From contig NZ_CP020100.1 of assembly GCF_002056295.1 (NCBI RefSeq), forward strand, positions 3,123,501-3,187,500: a DNA stretch of 64,000 bases, read 5' to 3'. Shown in pieces: positions 54,396 through 63,761 of this stretch. The notes under the pieces were generated by a model. It was not told where the DNA came from. It saw nothing but the letters and a program-made list of their open reading frames with translations, and searched no databases. Source of the stretch: Halopseudomonas phragmitis (GTDB lineage Bacteria; Pseudomonadota; Gammaproteobacteria; Pseudomonadales; Pseudomonadaceae). Position 1 is the first letter of the stretch, and the number at the start of each line of letters is the position of its first letter. Position numbers and translations under genes: made by a program.

Positions 54396-55415
54396 TTACA
54401 ACAAGCCTTTTATCAACAGCTCAACCGTCTGAAGACTATTAAGTGCCACACCTTTTCGCAGATTATCCGACACAGTCCACATATTAATCCGACGCGAATC
54501 CCCGGAGTCGGTACGCAAACGCCCCACCCACACCTGATCGCTGCCGGTGGCATCGGTAACCGGCGTCGGGAAGCCCCCAGCCGCTGGCTTGTCCAGCAGT
54601 TTCAGACCATCGAGTTTGCGAATCGCGCTATTGATACGCTTGAGCTCGAGGGTTTCTCGGGTTTGCACTTGCAGCACCTGGGCATTGCCATAGAACAGCG
54701 GCACCAGCACGCAGGTGATCGATACCAGCAACTGCGGCAGACCCAACACTCGGCGCAGATCCTCAGCGAACTGCTGCTCCGGCAGAGTGCCACCATCATC
54801 CAGCGGCTCACCAACCCGGGCCAACAGATTGAACGCTACCTGCTTGTCAAACACGCCCTTCTCGACCGGCTGGCCATTGAGCAGCTTACCCGTCTGCATG
54901 GCCAGCGCCTCTAGCGCCTCCTGCCCTCGGGTCGACATCGATTGATAGGTTGCCAGCACCAGCGCTTCAAGCCCTGCACTCAGCAGCGGCTGCACAGCCA
55001 GTGCTGCCTGCACCACCTGACTATCGGCGGCACAAACTTTTGCACCCCGGGTGCAGCCGGCCAGCACCTCATCATTGACCCCGGCCACCACCAGCGGCAC
55101 CTCTGGACATTCACGCAAAGCACCAGTCGTATCCACCACCATACAACCCGCAACACTGGCCTTGTCGGCCCAGTCATTGGTCAGCGCCGGATCACCAAGA
55201 AACAGAACTGCCTGCACTTCGGTGAAATCAAAACGTTCCAGCGGCTCGACCTTGAGGCTTTGCCCCTTGACCATCAATCGACCGCCGGCAACGGCTTCAA
55301 GATCCACCAGGCGCACCTGAGCGAAGGAGAACTCATGATCCTCAAGCACGGCCAGGACCGCCTCCCCTGCCAGATTCTCAACCCCAACAATCGCCACACT
55401 CACGGCTGCACTCAT
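54396..55415 (-). CDS. usg: Aspartate-semialdehyde dehydrogenase homologue lacking the catalytic cysteine (Usg-like)
   Basis: This 339-residue protein has the fold of aspartate-semialdehyde dehydrogenase, with the NADP-binding start VAIVGVENLAGEAVLAVLE. The family's PNC motif with the catalytic cysteine reads ADS here (Ser132 in CAADSQVVQAALA), so dehydrogenase activity is unlikely. It matches the Usg-1/PA3116-type paralogue found between asd and fimV in pseudomonads. Its role is unknown. The ATG follows GGAAGGCTT. A terminator separates it from asd upstream. Confidence 0.88.
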   Translation of the reverse strand: MSAAVSVAIVGVENLAGEAVLAVLEDHEFSFAQVRLVDLEAVAGGRLMVKGQSLKVEPLERFDFTEVQAVLFLGDPALTNDWADKASVAGCMVVDTTGALRECPEVPLVVAGVNDEVLAGCTRGAKVCAADSQVVQAALAVQPLLSAGLEALVLATYQSMSTRGQEALEALAMQTGKLLNGQPVEKGVFDKQVAFNLLARVGEPLDDGGTLPEQQFAEDLRRVLGLPQLLVSITCVLVPLFYGNAQVLQVQTRETLELKRINSAIRKLDGLKLLDKPAAGGFPTPVTDATGSDQVWVGRLRTDSGDSRRINMWTVSDNLRKGVALNSLQTVELLIKGLL

Positions 55416-55517
55416 AAGCCTTCCGGTCTCACTTTCTTTGATTACACATAATCTGACGGTTCAATCAGCACCAACCTGGTCAGCACCCGACTGAATATCA
55501 GCACAACTCAAACACAA

Positions 55518-55547
55518 AGGGCACCCCCGCTTGCACAGGGGTGCCCT
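55518..55547 (-). terminator. Rho-independent terminator after asd
   Basis: AGGGCACCCC and GGGGTGCCCT form a 10-bp stem with a ten-base loop; the minus-strand tail reads TTTGTGTTTG. A second perfect hairpin, CGGGCGGC-CT-GCCGCCCG at 55556-55573, lies between it and the asd stop. Confidence 0.8.
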
Positions 55548-55579
55548 CCTATAGCCGGGCGGCCTGCCGCCCGACCATC

Positions 55580-56692
55580 TCAACCTTCCTGCAGGATGCG
55601 CAGCATCCGCCGCAGAGGCTCGGCGGCCCCCCACAGCAACTGATCACCGACAGTAAAGGCCGACAGATACTGCGAGCCCATGTTGAGCTTGCGCAAGCGC
55701 CCCACCGGCACAGTCAGAGTACCGGTCACGGCGGTCGGGGTCAGATCGCGCAGAGTATCTTCCTTGGCATTGGGCACCACCTTAGACCAAGGGTTGTGCG
55801 CATCGAGCATGGCTTCGATATCAGCCAGCGGCACGTCCTTGTTCAGCTTGATGGTCAGAGCCTGGCTATGGCAACGCATCGCACCGATCCGCACACAGAT
55901 GCCGTCAACCGGAATTGGCCGGGCACTGCGACCAATGATCTTGTTGGTTTCAGCCTGAGCCTTCCACTCCTCACGGCTCTGGCCGTTCGGCAACTGCTTG
56001 TCGATCCAGGGAATCAGACTGCCAGCCAGCGGTACGCCGAAATGCTCGGCCGGGAAAGACTCGCCACGCAGGGTGTCGGCGACCTTGCGGTCGATATCGA
56101 GGATCGCGCTGGCCGGATCGGCCAACTCGTCAGCCACACTTCCCTTGATCGCCCCCATCTGATTGATCAGCTCACGCATGTTCTGGGCGCCGGCGCCAGA
56201 GGCAGCCTGATAGGTCATGGCACTCATCCACTCGACCAGGCCGTTCTCAAACAGCCCGCCCAGCCCCATCAGCATCAGGCTGACGGTGCAGTTGCCACCA
56301 ACAAAGGTCTTGACCCCGTCGCGCAGCGCCTGATCGATACTGCGACGGTTGACCGGGTCGAGAATGATCACCGCGTCATCTTCCATCCGCAGCGTCGAAG
56401 CCGCGTCGATCCAGTAGCCGTTCCAGCCTTCAGCCCGCAGCTTCGGATAAACCGCCTGAGTGTAGTCACCACCCTGACAGGTAATGATCACATCCATCGG
56501 CTTGAGCGATTCCAGGTCAAAGGCGTCCTTTAGCGCAGGAATGTCCTTGCCCACATCCGGACCACGACCTCCGACATTGGAGGTGGTGAAGAACACTGGC
56601 TCGATCGCAGCGAAGTCATTTTCTTCACGCATGCGCTGCATCAGCACGGATCCGACCATGCCACGCCAGCCAACCAGACCAACTCTTTTCAT
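55580..56692 (-). CDS. asd: Aspartate-semialdehyde dehydrogenase
   Basis: Asd reduces aspartyl phosphate to aspartate semialdehyde, the branch point to lysine, threonine, methionine and diaminopimelate. The 370 residues include the NADP site [11 protein letters not shown] (7-17), the catalytic Cys135 in GGNCTVSL and the [15 protein letters not shown] segment. It is the E. coli-like long form. It lies 79 bases after leuB. The adjacent usg gene is its inactive-looking relative. Confidence 0.96.
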   Translation of the reverse strand: MKRVGLVGWRGMVGSVLMQRMREENDFAAIEPVFFTTSNVGGRGPDVGKDIPALKDAFDLESLKPMDVIITCQGGDYTQAVYPKLRAEGWNGYWIDAASTLRMEDDAVIILDPVNRRSIDQALRDGVKTFVGGNCTVSLMLMGLGGLFENGLVEWMSAMTYQAASGAGAQNMRELINQMGAIKGSVADELADPASAILDIDRKVADTLRGESFPAEHFGVPLAGSLIPWIDKQLPNGQSREEWKAQAETNKIIGRSARPIPVDGICVRIGAMRCHSQALTIKLNKDVPLADIEAMLDAHNPWSKVVPNAKEDTLRDLTPTAVTGTLTVPVGRLRKLNMGSQYLSAFTVGDQLLWGAAEPLRRMLRILQEG

Positions 56693-56771
56693 GACAACAA
56701 CCCCCCGTGGGGTAACAATTCATAGACAGCTACGCCCGACCGAGGCCGGGCGCGATGGAAAGTCGTACAGA

Positions 56772-57851
56772 TTACAGGTTTTTCAGCGCCGCGACCACGG
56801 CGTCACCCATCTGTACGGTACCGACTTTCTGGCAACCTTCGGCCATGATATCGCCGGTACGCAGCCCCTGGTCCAGCACCAGACTCACCGCCTGTTCGAT
56901 CGCATCGGCCGCGGCCACTTCATTGAAGCTGTAACGCAGCATCATCGACACCGACAAGATGGTCGCCAGCGGGTTGGCTACACCCTGTCCGGCAATATCC
57001 GGGGCACTGCCGTGGCAGGGCTCGTACATGCCCTTGTTGCCGGCATCCAGCGAGGCCGACGGCAGCATGCCAATCGAACCGGTCAGCATCGAGGCCTGGT
57101 CGGAAAGGATATCGCCGAACATGTTGTCGGTAACGATCACATCGAACTGCTTGGGTGCACGCACCAGCTGCATGGCGGCATTATCTACATACATGTGCGA
57201 CAGCTCGACCTCGGGATAGTCCCTGGCCACTTCCTCGACCACTTCACGCCAGAGCTGACTGGAAGCCAGCACGTTGGCCTTGTCGACCGAACAGAGCTTC
57301 TTGTTGCGCACCATCGCCATATCGAAGGCCACCTTGGCAATCCGGCGCACTTCGCTTTCGCTGTAGGGCAGCGTGTCGTAGGCCATCCGCTCGCCGTTAT
57401 CCAGCACCTTGCGCTCGCGCGGCTGGCCGAAGTAGATGCCGCCCGTCAGTTCGCGCACGATCAGAATATCCAGCCCCGATACCACCTCAGGCTTGAGTGT
57501 CGAAGCGGCGGCCAGTTGCGGATACAGCAGAGCAGGACGCAGATTGCCGAACAACCCCAGCTGAGAACGGATCTTCAGCAGGCCGCGCTCGGGGCGCAGT
57601 GCCGGGTCAATTGTGTCCCACTTGGGGCCACCCACTGCACCGAGCAGGATCGCATCAGCAACGCGCGCGCGCTCCAGGGTTTCATCAGCCAGCGGCACCC
57701 CATAACGATCATAGGCGGCACCGCCCAGATCGTCATGACTCAGCTCTACCCCCAGGTCGAACTTGTCGTTGGCAACGTTCAGCACCTTGACCGCTTCGGC
57801 CATGATCTCCGGACCAATACCATCACCGGGGAGGATAAGGATATTTTTCAT
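56772..57851 (-). CDS. leuB: 3-isopropylmalate dehydrogenase
   Basis: LeuB oxidatively decarboxylates 3-isopropylmalate in leucine synthesis. The 359 residues begin [17 protein letters not shown] at the ATG 57851; the longer open frame upstream is not family-like. Substrate-binding arginines lie in [15 protein letters not shown], and the metal site is in [13 protein letters not shown]. It follows leuD by 58 bases in the leuC-leuD-leuB operon. Confidence 0.95.
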   Translation of the reverse strand: MKNILILPGDGIGPEIMAEAVKVLNVANDKFDLGVELSHDDLGGAAYDRYGVPLADETLERARVADAILLGAVGGPKWDTIDPALRPERGLLKIRSQLGLFGNLRPALLYPQLAAASTLKPEVVSGLDILIVRELTGGIYFGQPRERKVLDNGERMAYDTLPYSESEVRRIAKVAFDMAMVRNKKLCSVDKANVLASSQLWREVVEEVARDYPEVELSHMYVDNAAMQLVRAPKQFDVIVTDNMFGDILSDQASMLTGSIGMLPSASLDAGNKGMYEPCHGSAPDIAGQGVANPLATILSVSMMLRYSFNEVAAADAIEQAVSLVLDQGLRTGDIMAEGCQKVGTVQMGDAVVAALKNL

Positions 57852-57909
57852 GTACTTGTACAGCTCCCAATATTCAGATGTGGCGGCCAGAGGCCGCCAG
57901 CTCATCGCT

Positions 57910-58557
57910 TTACTTGATTGCCCCGAACAGCCATGGCTGGCTCTGGCGGTGCTTTTGCTCGAAGCTGCGAATGGCCTCGGCATCCTGCAGAGTCAGACCA
58001 ATATCGTCCAACCCGTTGAGCAGGCAGTGCTTGCGAAAAGCATCGATTTCAAAACCGTACTGCTTGCCGTCCGGTCGAGTCACGGTCTGAGCGGCCAGAT
58101 CGATGGTCAGCTCATAACCCTCTTCCGCTTCTGCCTGCCTGAACAATTCATCAACATCTTCTTCAGATAAAACAATAGGTAACAAACCATTTTTGAAGCT
58201 GTTGTTGAAGAAAATATCGGCAAAGCTCGGCGCGATCACGGTGCGGAAACCGTACTCATCCAGCGCCCAGGGCGCATGCTCGCGGCTCGATCCACAACCA
58301 AAATTCTTGCGCGCCAGCAGTACGCTAGCACCTTGATAACGCGGCAGATTGAGCACGAACTCCGGATTCAACGGGCGCTTGGAACAATCCTGCCCAGGGT
58401 AGCCCTCATCCAGATAACGCCACTCATCGAACAGGTTCTGACCAAAGCCGGTACGCTTGATCGACTTGAGAAACTGCTTGGGAATGATCTGATCGGTATC
58501 TACATTGGCCCGATCGAGCGGAGCCACCAGGCCGGTATGCTGGGTAAAAGCCTTCAT
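57910..58557 (-). CDS. leuD: 3-isopropylmalate dehydratase small subunit
   Basis: LeuD is the small subunit of isopropylmalate isomerase, working with LeuC in leucine synthesis. The 215 residues have the aconitase swivel-domain motifs [13 protein letters not shown] and [15 protein letters not shown]. The ATG follows GAGGAGGCCCGCTG and overlaps the leuC stop by one base (TGATG). Confidence 0.95.
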   Translation of the reverse strand: MKAFTQHTGLVAPLDRANVDTDQIIPKQFLKSIKRTGFGQNLFDEWRYLDEGYPGQDCSKRPLNPEFVLNLPRYQGASVLLARKNFGCGSSREHAPWALDEYGFRTVIAPSFADIFFNNSFKNGLLPIVLSEEDVDELFRQAEAEEGYELTIDLAAQTVTRPDGKQYGFEIDAFRKHCLLNGLDDIGLTLQDAEAIRSFEQKHRQSQPWLFGAIK

Positions 58558-59987
58558 CAGCGGGCCTCCTCTGCGAGCATTTCACGAACATCGACAAAAT
58601 GACCTGCCACCGCGGCGGCGGCCGCCATCGCCGGGCTGACCAGGTGAGTACGTCCGCCATTGCCCTGGCGGCCTTCGAAGTTACGGTTCGAGGTCGAAGC
58701 GCAATGCTCGCCGGACTGCAGGCGATCAGGGTTCATCGCCAGACACATGGAGCAACCCGGGTCGCGCCACTCGAAACCGGCGGCCTTGAAGATCACGTCC
58801 AGCCCTTCACGCTCAGCCTGCTCCTTGACCAGACCAGAACCCGGCACCACCATCGCTTGCTTGACACTCGCGGCCACCCGGCGCCCCTTGGCCACCACCG
58901 CGGCAGCGCGCAGATCCTCGATCCGCGAGTTGGTGCATGAGCCGATGAACACCCGGTCAACCTTGATCGAAGTAATCGGCTGATTGGCTTCCAGGCCCAT
59001 GTACTGCAAGGCCCGCTCATAGCCACTGCGTTTGACCGCATCCGTTTCAACTGCCGGATCCGGCACCCGATCATCGACCGGCACGACCATCTCCGGCGAA
59101 GTACCCCATGACACCTGCGGCTTGATCTGGGCAGCATCGAGCTCGACCACGCTGTCGAACCTGGCGTCAGCATCCGAAACCAGGCCCTGCCAAGCTGCAA
59201 CAGCGACATTCCAGTCCGCTCCCTTCGGTGCATAGGGACGATCCTTGACGTAAGCGATGGTCTTCTCATCGCAGGCTACCAAGCCAACCCGAGCACCCGC
59301 TTCGATCGCCATGTTGCAGATGGTCATGCGCCCTTCCATCGACAGCTCACGAATGGCCGAGCCACCGAACTCGATCGCGTGGCCATTGCCGCCGGCAGTA
59401 CCAATCTTGCCGATCACCGCCAGCACTATATCCTTGGCGGTAACGCCGAAGCCGAGCGTGCCTTCGACCTTGACCAGCATGTTTTTCATTTTCTTGGCCA
59501 CCAGGCACTGGGTTGCCAGCACATGTTCGACCTCGGAGGTACCAATGCCATGAGCCAGAGCGGCGAAGGCGCCGTGGGTGGCAGTGTGCGAGTCACCGCA
59601 GACGATGGTCATGCCCGGCAGGGTGGCGCCCTGCTCTGGGCCAACCACGTGGACGATACCCTGACGACGATCGGTCATCTTGAACTCGAGGATCCCGAAG
59701 TCGTCGCAGTTCTCGTCCAGGGTTACAACCTGCAACTTCGAGACTTCGTCTTCGATACCGGCAACACCAGCACTACGATTGGTGGTCGGCACGTTGTGGT
59801 CTGGCGTGGCCAGGTTGGCGTCGATCCGCCATGGCTTGCGCCCGGCCAGGCGCAACCCCTCGAAGGCCTGCGGCGAGGTAACCTCGTGCAGCAGGTGGCG
59901 ATCAATATAAATAAGGGCCGAACCATCATCCCGTTGCTTGACGAGATGCTGGTCCCAGAGCTTGTCGTAGAGCGTCTTGCCGGACAT
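58557..59987 (-). CDS. leuC: 3-isopropylmalate dehydratase large subunit
   Basis: LeuC is the iron-sulfur subunit of isopropylmalate isomerase. The 476 residues carry the cluster cysteines in GSCTNSR and in GCSMCLAMN, near 350, 411 and 414, and the [16 protein letters not shown] motif near 132. The ATG at 59987 follows AGGAGTTCAGC. It is the first gene of leuCDB and diverges from a LysR gene 145 bases away, which is its likely regulator. No leucine-rich leader peptide was seen in the gap. Confidence 0.95.
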   Translation of the reverse strand: MSGKTLYDKLWDQHLVKQRDDGSALIYIDRHLLHEVTSPQAFEGLRLAGRKPWRIDANLATPDHNVPTTNRSAGVAGIEDEVSKLQVVTLDENCDDFGILEFKMTDRRQGIVHVVGPEQGATLPGMTIVCGDSHTATHGAFAALAHGIGTSEVEHVLATQCLVAKKMKNMLVKVEGTLGFGVTAKDIVLAVIGKIGTAGGNGHAIEFGGSAIRELSMEGRMTICNMAIEAGARVGLVACDEKTIAYVKDRPYAPKGADWNVAVAAWQGLVSDADARFDSVVELDAAQIKPQVSWGTSPEMVVPVDDRVPDPAVETDAVKRSGYERALQYMGLEANQPITSIKVDRVFIGSCTNSRIEDLRAAAVVAKGRRVAASVKQAMVVPGSGLVKEQAEREGLDVIFKAAGFEWRDPGCSMCLAMNPDRLQSGEHCASTSNRNFEGRQGNGGRTHLVSPAMAAAAAVAGHFVDVREMLAEEAR

Positions 59988-60132
59988 GCTGAACTCCTGG
60001 ATCAGGCTGTGACTGCCGGTGCGCCAATGGTCGCCCGCCAGTGCGTTTTAATGACGAAGCCATGATAAGCGCTGGCCAACAATAAAACTAATTCATAATA
60101 TTCATGCATTGGATAACCAAGAGGAATCCAAC

Positions 60133-61008
60133 ATGGATACTGCCAACCTGGTAGCTTTTCTCGCCGTCGCCGACAGCGGCTCGTTTTCCCGGGCTGCCGA
60201 ACAGTTGCACCTGACTCAGCCAGCAGTCAGCAAACGTATCGCGATGCTTGAGCAACAGCTCGACACCCGACTGTTTGACAGGATCGGCCGGCATATCAGT
60301 CTGACCGAAGCCGGGCGTGCGCTGAAGCCTCGGGCCGAGCAGATTTTGCAGGTGCTCAGCGACACCCGCCGGGCTCTGGGTAATCTGTCCGGCCAGGTAC
60401 GTGGCCGCCTGAGCATGGCCACCAGCCATCACATCGGTCTGCACCGCCTGCCGCCGGTGTTGCGCCGGTTCACCAAAGCCTATCCGGGGGTAGCGCTGGA
60501 TATCCAGTTCCTTGATTCCGAAGTCGCCTATGACAAGGTGCTGCACGGAGAAATCGAGCTGGCAATCATCACCCTGGCGCCCCAGATCGAAGCCCCGATC
60601 ATGGCTCACACTATCTGGAATGATCCACTGGAGTTTGTCAGCGCGCCAGAACATCCGCTGAGCCAGCTCAGTGAAGTGAGTCTCAAGCGTCTGGCCGACT
60701 ACCCCGCGGTTTTCCCCGGGCCCAATACCTTTACCCACCGGGTGGTCAGCGCCCTGTTTGAGCAACACGGCATCAGGCCCGATATCGGCATGAGTACCAA
60801 CTACATGGAAACCATCAAGATGATGGTATCGATCGGCCTGGCCTGGAGCGTGCTTCCGCGCACCATGCTCGATAACCAGGTTCATGTGCTGAACATCCCC
60901 GGTGTACAGTTGCAACGCCAGCTCGGCTGCATCTGGCATAGCGGGAGGACCCGCTCGAACGCTGCCAGCGCACTGATCGAGCTGCTGCAAGCCGAACCCA
61001 GCCAGTAA
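60133..61008 (+). CDS. LysR-family regulator, divergent from leuCDB
   Basis: This 291-residue LysR-type regulator has a winged helix-turn-helix at residues 1-60 (FSRAAEQLHLTQPAVSKRIA) and a two-lobed effector domain after about 90. The ATG at 60133 follows AAGAGGAATCCAAC. Its divergent position next to leuC is conserved in Pseudomonas, and LysR proteins commonly regulate the divergent operon, so control of leucine genes is likely though not shown. The 145-base gap contains an AT-rich stretch with two TTCAT direct repeats (60092-60105), a possible operator. Confidence 0.9.
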   Translation: MDTANLVAFLAVADSGSFSRAAEQLHLTQPAVSKRIAMLEQQLDTRLFDRIGRHISLTEAGRALKPRAEQILQVLSDTRRALGNLSGQVRGRLSMATSHHIGLHRLPPVLRRFTKAYPGVALDIQFLDSEVAYDKVLHGEIELAIITLAPQIEAPIMAHTIWNDPLEFVSAPEHPLSQLSEVSLKRLADYPAVFPGPNTFTHRVVSALFEQHGIRPDIGMSTNYMETIKMMVSIGLAWSVLPRTMLDNQVHVLNIPGVQLQRQLGCIWHSGRTRSNAASALIELLQAEPSQ

Positions 61009-61084
61009 TAACCAGCGTCGCTGGCGAGCCTGTGCGCGGCAACATACACTCCAATCATTCCATCAGCCGCGCAAGGATTGTCCG

Positions 61085-63040
61085 GTGTCGCTCCACAACA
61101 AAGCTCTGGTCGTTTACCCGCAAGCCCACGCCAACCGCCTCGAGTCGATCCGCGAATATGCGGCGACACAGGCCATCGAACTGTTCGAATTCACCACCGA
61201 AGAGTTTTTCAGCCAGCCCGGGCGCTGCCTGGACCAGACCGACCATGTCGTCATTCTGGCCGACGATGAAGACATGACCGAGCACGTCAATCTGGCCAAA
61301 ACCCTGAATTTCTCGCTTGGCGTCATTCCGCTCAATCCCAGAAGTCGCCTGCACAAGTGGTTCAACATCCCAACCCAGCCCGAAGAGGCGCTTCAGTTGG
61401 CCTTTTCCTCAGACAGCACCGCGCTGGACATCATGCGCTGCAACGAGCAGGTGGTACTGGGCATGCTCATGCTCGGTGAAACCCCGTTTCTCGATCAGCG
61501 CAGCAAGACTTATCTAAACCGCCGCTCATCCCTCTGGCAGCTTCTGCTGTACCGCCTGGCCCTGGTCTGGAGTAGCCTGCGCAACTTGCTGAATATCAAA
61601 CCCTTCGCCGTCACCCTGACCACTGGCCGCGAGGTCACCCTCAAAACTGCAATCACCGGCCTGGTCGCCATAGAGAACGATATCAACTGCGCCGCCGCCC
61701 GGCTGATCAACACCAGCCTGTCGGCCCAGGATGGCAAGATTTCCACCGTGCTGATTGCACCAAAGTCCATCAGCGAGTACCTGGGCTTTCTGGTCACCGC
61801 AATTTTGCGTGGCGAAGCGGGGGTCAAGCGCCTGCCCAGGGCACTGAGCTACATCAAGAGCCAGTACCTGAAGATTGAGTCGAGCCGACCACTGAGCTAT
61901 TTCATCGACGGGCGCAAGCATGAGGCCAGTTGTATTGAACTGCAGCTCTACCCCGGCGCAGTCCGGCTAAACGCTGGCCCCATCGTCCAAGCTGGACAAA
62001 ACGGTAGCACCCAGGTCAAGGACACCATGAAGGTCGACAACCTGCCACTCAATGAAACCCGTCTGAACATGATCCAGCACCACCTGCCACTGTTCACCCG
62101 GGCGCTGGAAGATGACTTCAAGGACCTGTTCCTGCTGCTGCGCGACAATGCCCAGGCTCACTCGCACTACATTGCGCTGATGGTGCTCAGCGTGATTGTT
62201 GCCAGCCTCGGCCTGTTTCTCTCCAGCGCCGCGGTGATCATCGGCGCAATGGTCCTGGCCCCGCTGATGGCTCCCATCATCTCTCTGGCCATGGGGCTGT
62301 TGCGCGGCGACCGCCTGCTGCTGCAGCGGTCACTGGCCACTATAGGAATTGGTGTCTTGCTGGCATTGACAACCGCCAGTCTGATCGCCCTGCTAATCCC
62401 AATCGACAAGATCACCCCGGAAATGGCTGGACGCCTGCACCCCAACCTGCTCGACCTGGGCGTAGCAGTGGCCTCTGGTATTGCCGGAGGTTACGCCCAT
62501 GCACGCGAAAGTGTGATGAAGAGCCTGCCAGGTGTAGCCATCGCTGTAGCACTGGTGCCACCGCTGTCGGTAGCCGGTATCGGCATCGGCTGGTGGCAGT
62601 GGGAAGTGTTCAGCGGCGCCATGCTGCTGTTCCTGACCAACCTGGTGGGTATCGCCCTGAGTGCCGCGCTGACCTTTCTGGTGCTCGGTTACGCCCCGCT
62701 GGTCAAGGCCAAGCGCGGCCTGGCGATCTCCGCCGCGCTGCTGGCAGCGGTTGCAGTCCCGCTGACCATTGCCTTCAGCGACATGCAGGACCGCTGGCAA
62801 ATCGAGCGTGACCTGACTCGCGAGCCATTCAGTATCCACGGCAAAAGCATGAGCATGATCGGCCCGCAAGTCACTCGTCAGGGCGAGGTCATCGTTATTC
62901 GCGGCGACCTTGTCGCCGAACAGCCAATCCTGCTGGCTGACCTGCGTGCCCTTAAAACACGCCTGGAAATGCACTGGCAGCGGCCAGTCATGCTGGAACT
63001 GAACACCCGCATAAGGATGCGACCAACATCACAGAATTAG
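61085..63040 (+). CDS. DUF389 membrane protein with degenerate diacylglycerol-kinase-like N-terminal half
   Basis: This 651-residue protein starts with GTG at 61085 after AAGGATTGTCCG. Residues 1-320 follow the pattern of the lipid/sphingosine kinase (DAGK) fold: LGVIPLNPRSRLHKWFNIP in the place of LGIIPxGTGNDFA, KPFAVTLTTGREVT, and DGKISTVLIAPKS. The nucleotide loop GGDGT reads DDEDM (residues 61-65), so kinase activity is unlikely. Residues 360-580 form the hydrophobic DUF389 (TIGR00341) domain with about six membrane helices, and the end (590-651) is soluble. The assignment of the front half is by eye. The function is unknown. The gene stands alone, 76 bases after the LysR gene. Confidence 0.85.
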   Translation: MSLHNKALVVYPQAHANRLESIREYAATQAIELFEFTTEEFFSQPGRCLDQTDHVVILADDEDMTEHVNLAKTLNFSLGVIPLNPRSRLHKWFNIPTQPEEALQLAFSSDSTALDIMRCNEQVVLGMLMLGETPFLDQRSKTYLNRRSSLWQLLLYRLALVWSSLRNLLNIKPFAVTLTTGREVTLKTAITGLVAIENDINCAAARLINTSLSAQDGKISTVLIAPKSISEYLGFLVTAILRGEAGVKRLPRALSYIKSQYLKIESSRPLSYFIDGRKHEASCIELQLYPGAVRLNAGPIVQAGQNGSTQVKDTMKVDNLPLNETRLNMIQHHLPLFTRALEDDFKDLFLLLRDNAQAHSHYIALMVLSVIVASLGLFLSSAAVIIGAMVLAPLMAPIISLAMGLLRGDRLLLQRSLATIGIGVLLALTTASLIALLIPIDKITPEMAGRLHPNLLDLGVAVASGIAGGYAHARESVMKSLPGVAIAVALVPPLSVAGIGIGWWQWEVFSGAMLLFLTNLVGIALSAALTFLVLGYAPLVKAKRGLAISAALLAAVAVPLTIAFSDMQDRWQIERDLTREPFSIHGKSMSMIGPQVTRQGEVIVIRGDLVAEQPILLADLRALKTRLEMHWQRPVMLELNTRIRMRPTSQN

Positions 63041-63173
63041 TAGTCCCAAGGGAACCAGTAGCACAATTGCAAGGTCTCAAGCCACAGACAACAGGGAAGT
63101 GTCCGAGAGCAATCAACCTATGATAAGCGCCGGCCAATGAACTGCCGGCCATGCAAGCCTTGGAGCCAGAACC

Positions 63174-63713
63174 ATGAATAAATCAATGCTGTCAGGTATC
63201 GTTATCGGCGCGGTGGTAGCCACTGCGGGCGGTGCAATTGCCGGCTACAGTGCATTGACCAGCAGCAAACCACCGACCCACGCTGAGGTCATCAAGGTTG
63301 CCGAGATCAAGGAAACCGAACGCACTCCTCGCCAGGTATGCCAGGACGTAGCCGTAACCCGGCAAAAACCGGTCCAGGATCAACACAGAATCACCGGAAC
63401 CGTCGCTGGCGCTGTTGTCGGCGGGGTGCTGGGCAATCAGGTAGGCGGCGGCAGTGGCAAAAAACTGGCCACCATCGCTGGCGCGGCAGCCGGCGGCTAT
63501 GCCGGTAACCGGACTCAGGAACACCTGCAGAACAATAACACCTACACCACCACCGAACGGCGCTGTGAAACCGTCTATGACAGCCACGCCAAAGTGGTCG
63601 GCTATCAGGTTGACTACCGGATCGGTGAGCAGGTTGGCAGTGTCCGCATGGACCATCACCCTGGCGACCAGATTCCGCTGCATGACGGCCAACTGGTGCT
63701 GGCCGGCCAGTAA
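63174..63713 (+). CDS. Glycine-zipper 2TM-domain envelope protein
   Basis: This 179-residue protein has an N-terminal membrane/signal segment (5-28, SGIVIGAVVATAGGAIAGYS), a linker, and a glycine-zipper hairpin (about 77-110, GTVAGAVVGGVLGNQVGGGS and IAGAAAGGYAGN). A C-terminal domain follows with ERRCETVYDSHAKVVGY, typical of the Rick_17kDa/glycine zipper 2TM family of envelope proteins. The ATG follows TTGGAGCCAGAACC. It ends with a strong terminator. Its function is unknown; relatives are outer-membrane or periplasmic stress-related proteins. Confidence 0.87.
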   Translation: MNKSMLSGIVIGAVVATAGGAIAGYSALTSSKPPTHAEVIKVAEIKETERTPRQVCQDVAVTRQKPVQDQHRITGTVAGAVVGGVLGNQVGGGSGKKLATIAGAAAGGYAGNRTQEHLQNNNTYTTTERRCETVYDSHAKVVGYQVDYRIGEQVGSVRMDHHPGDQIPLHDGQLVLAGQ

Positions 63714-63730
63714 TCGGATTGCCAACATAA

Positions 63731-63758
63731 AACGGAGCCCTCTTGGCTCCGTTTTTTT
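63731..63758 (+). terminator. Rho-independent terminator after the glycine-zipper gene
   Basis: AACGGAGCC and GGCTCCGTT form a 9-bp stem with a CTCTT loop and seven T, 17 bases after the stop. Repeat copy C begins three bases later. Confidence 0.92.
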
Positions 63759-63761
63759 AGA

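Noticed and set aside
56484..57917. A 477-codon plus-strand frame across asd and leuB
   Set aside because: It runs antisense to two conserved enzymes and across their intergenic gap; it is a shadow frame.
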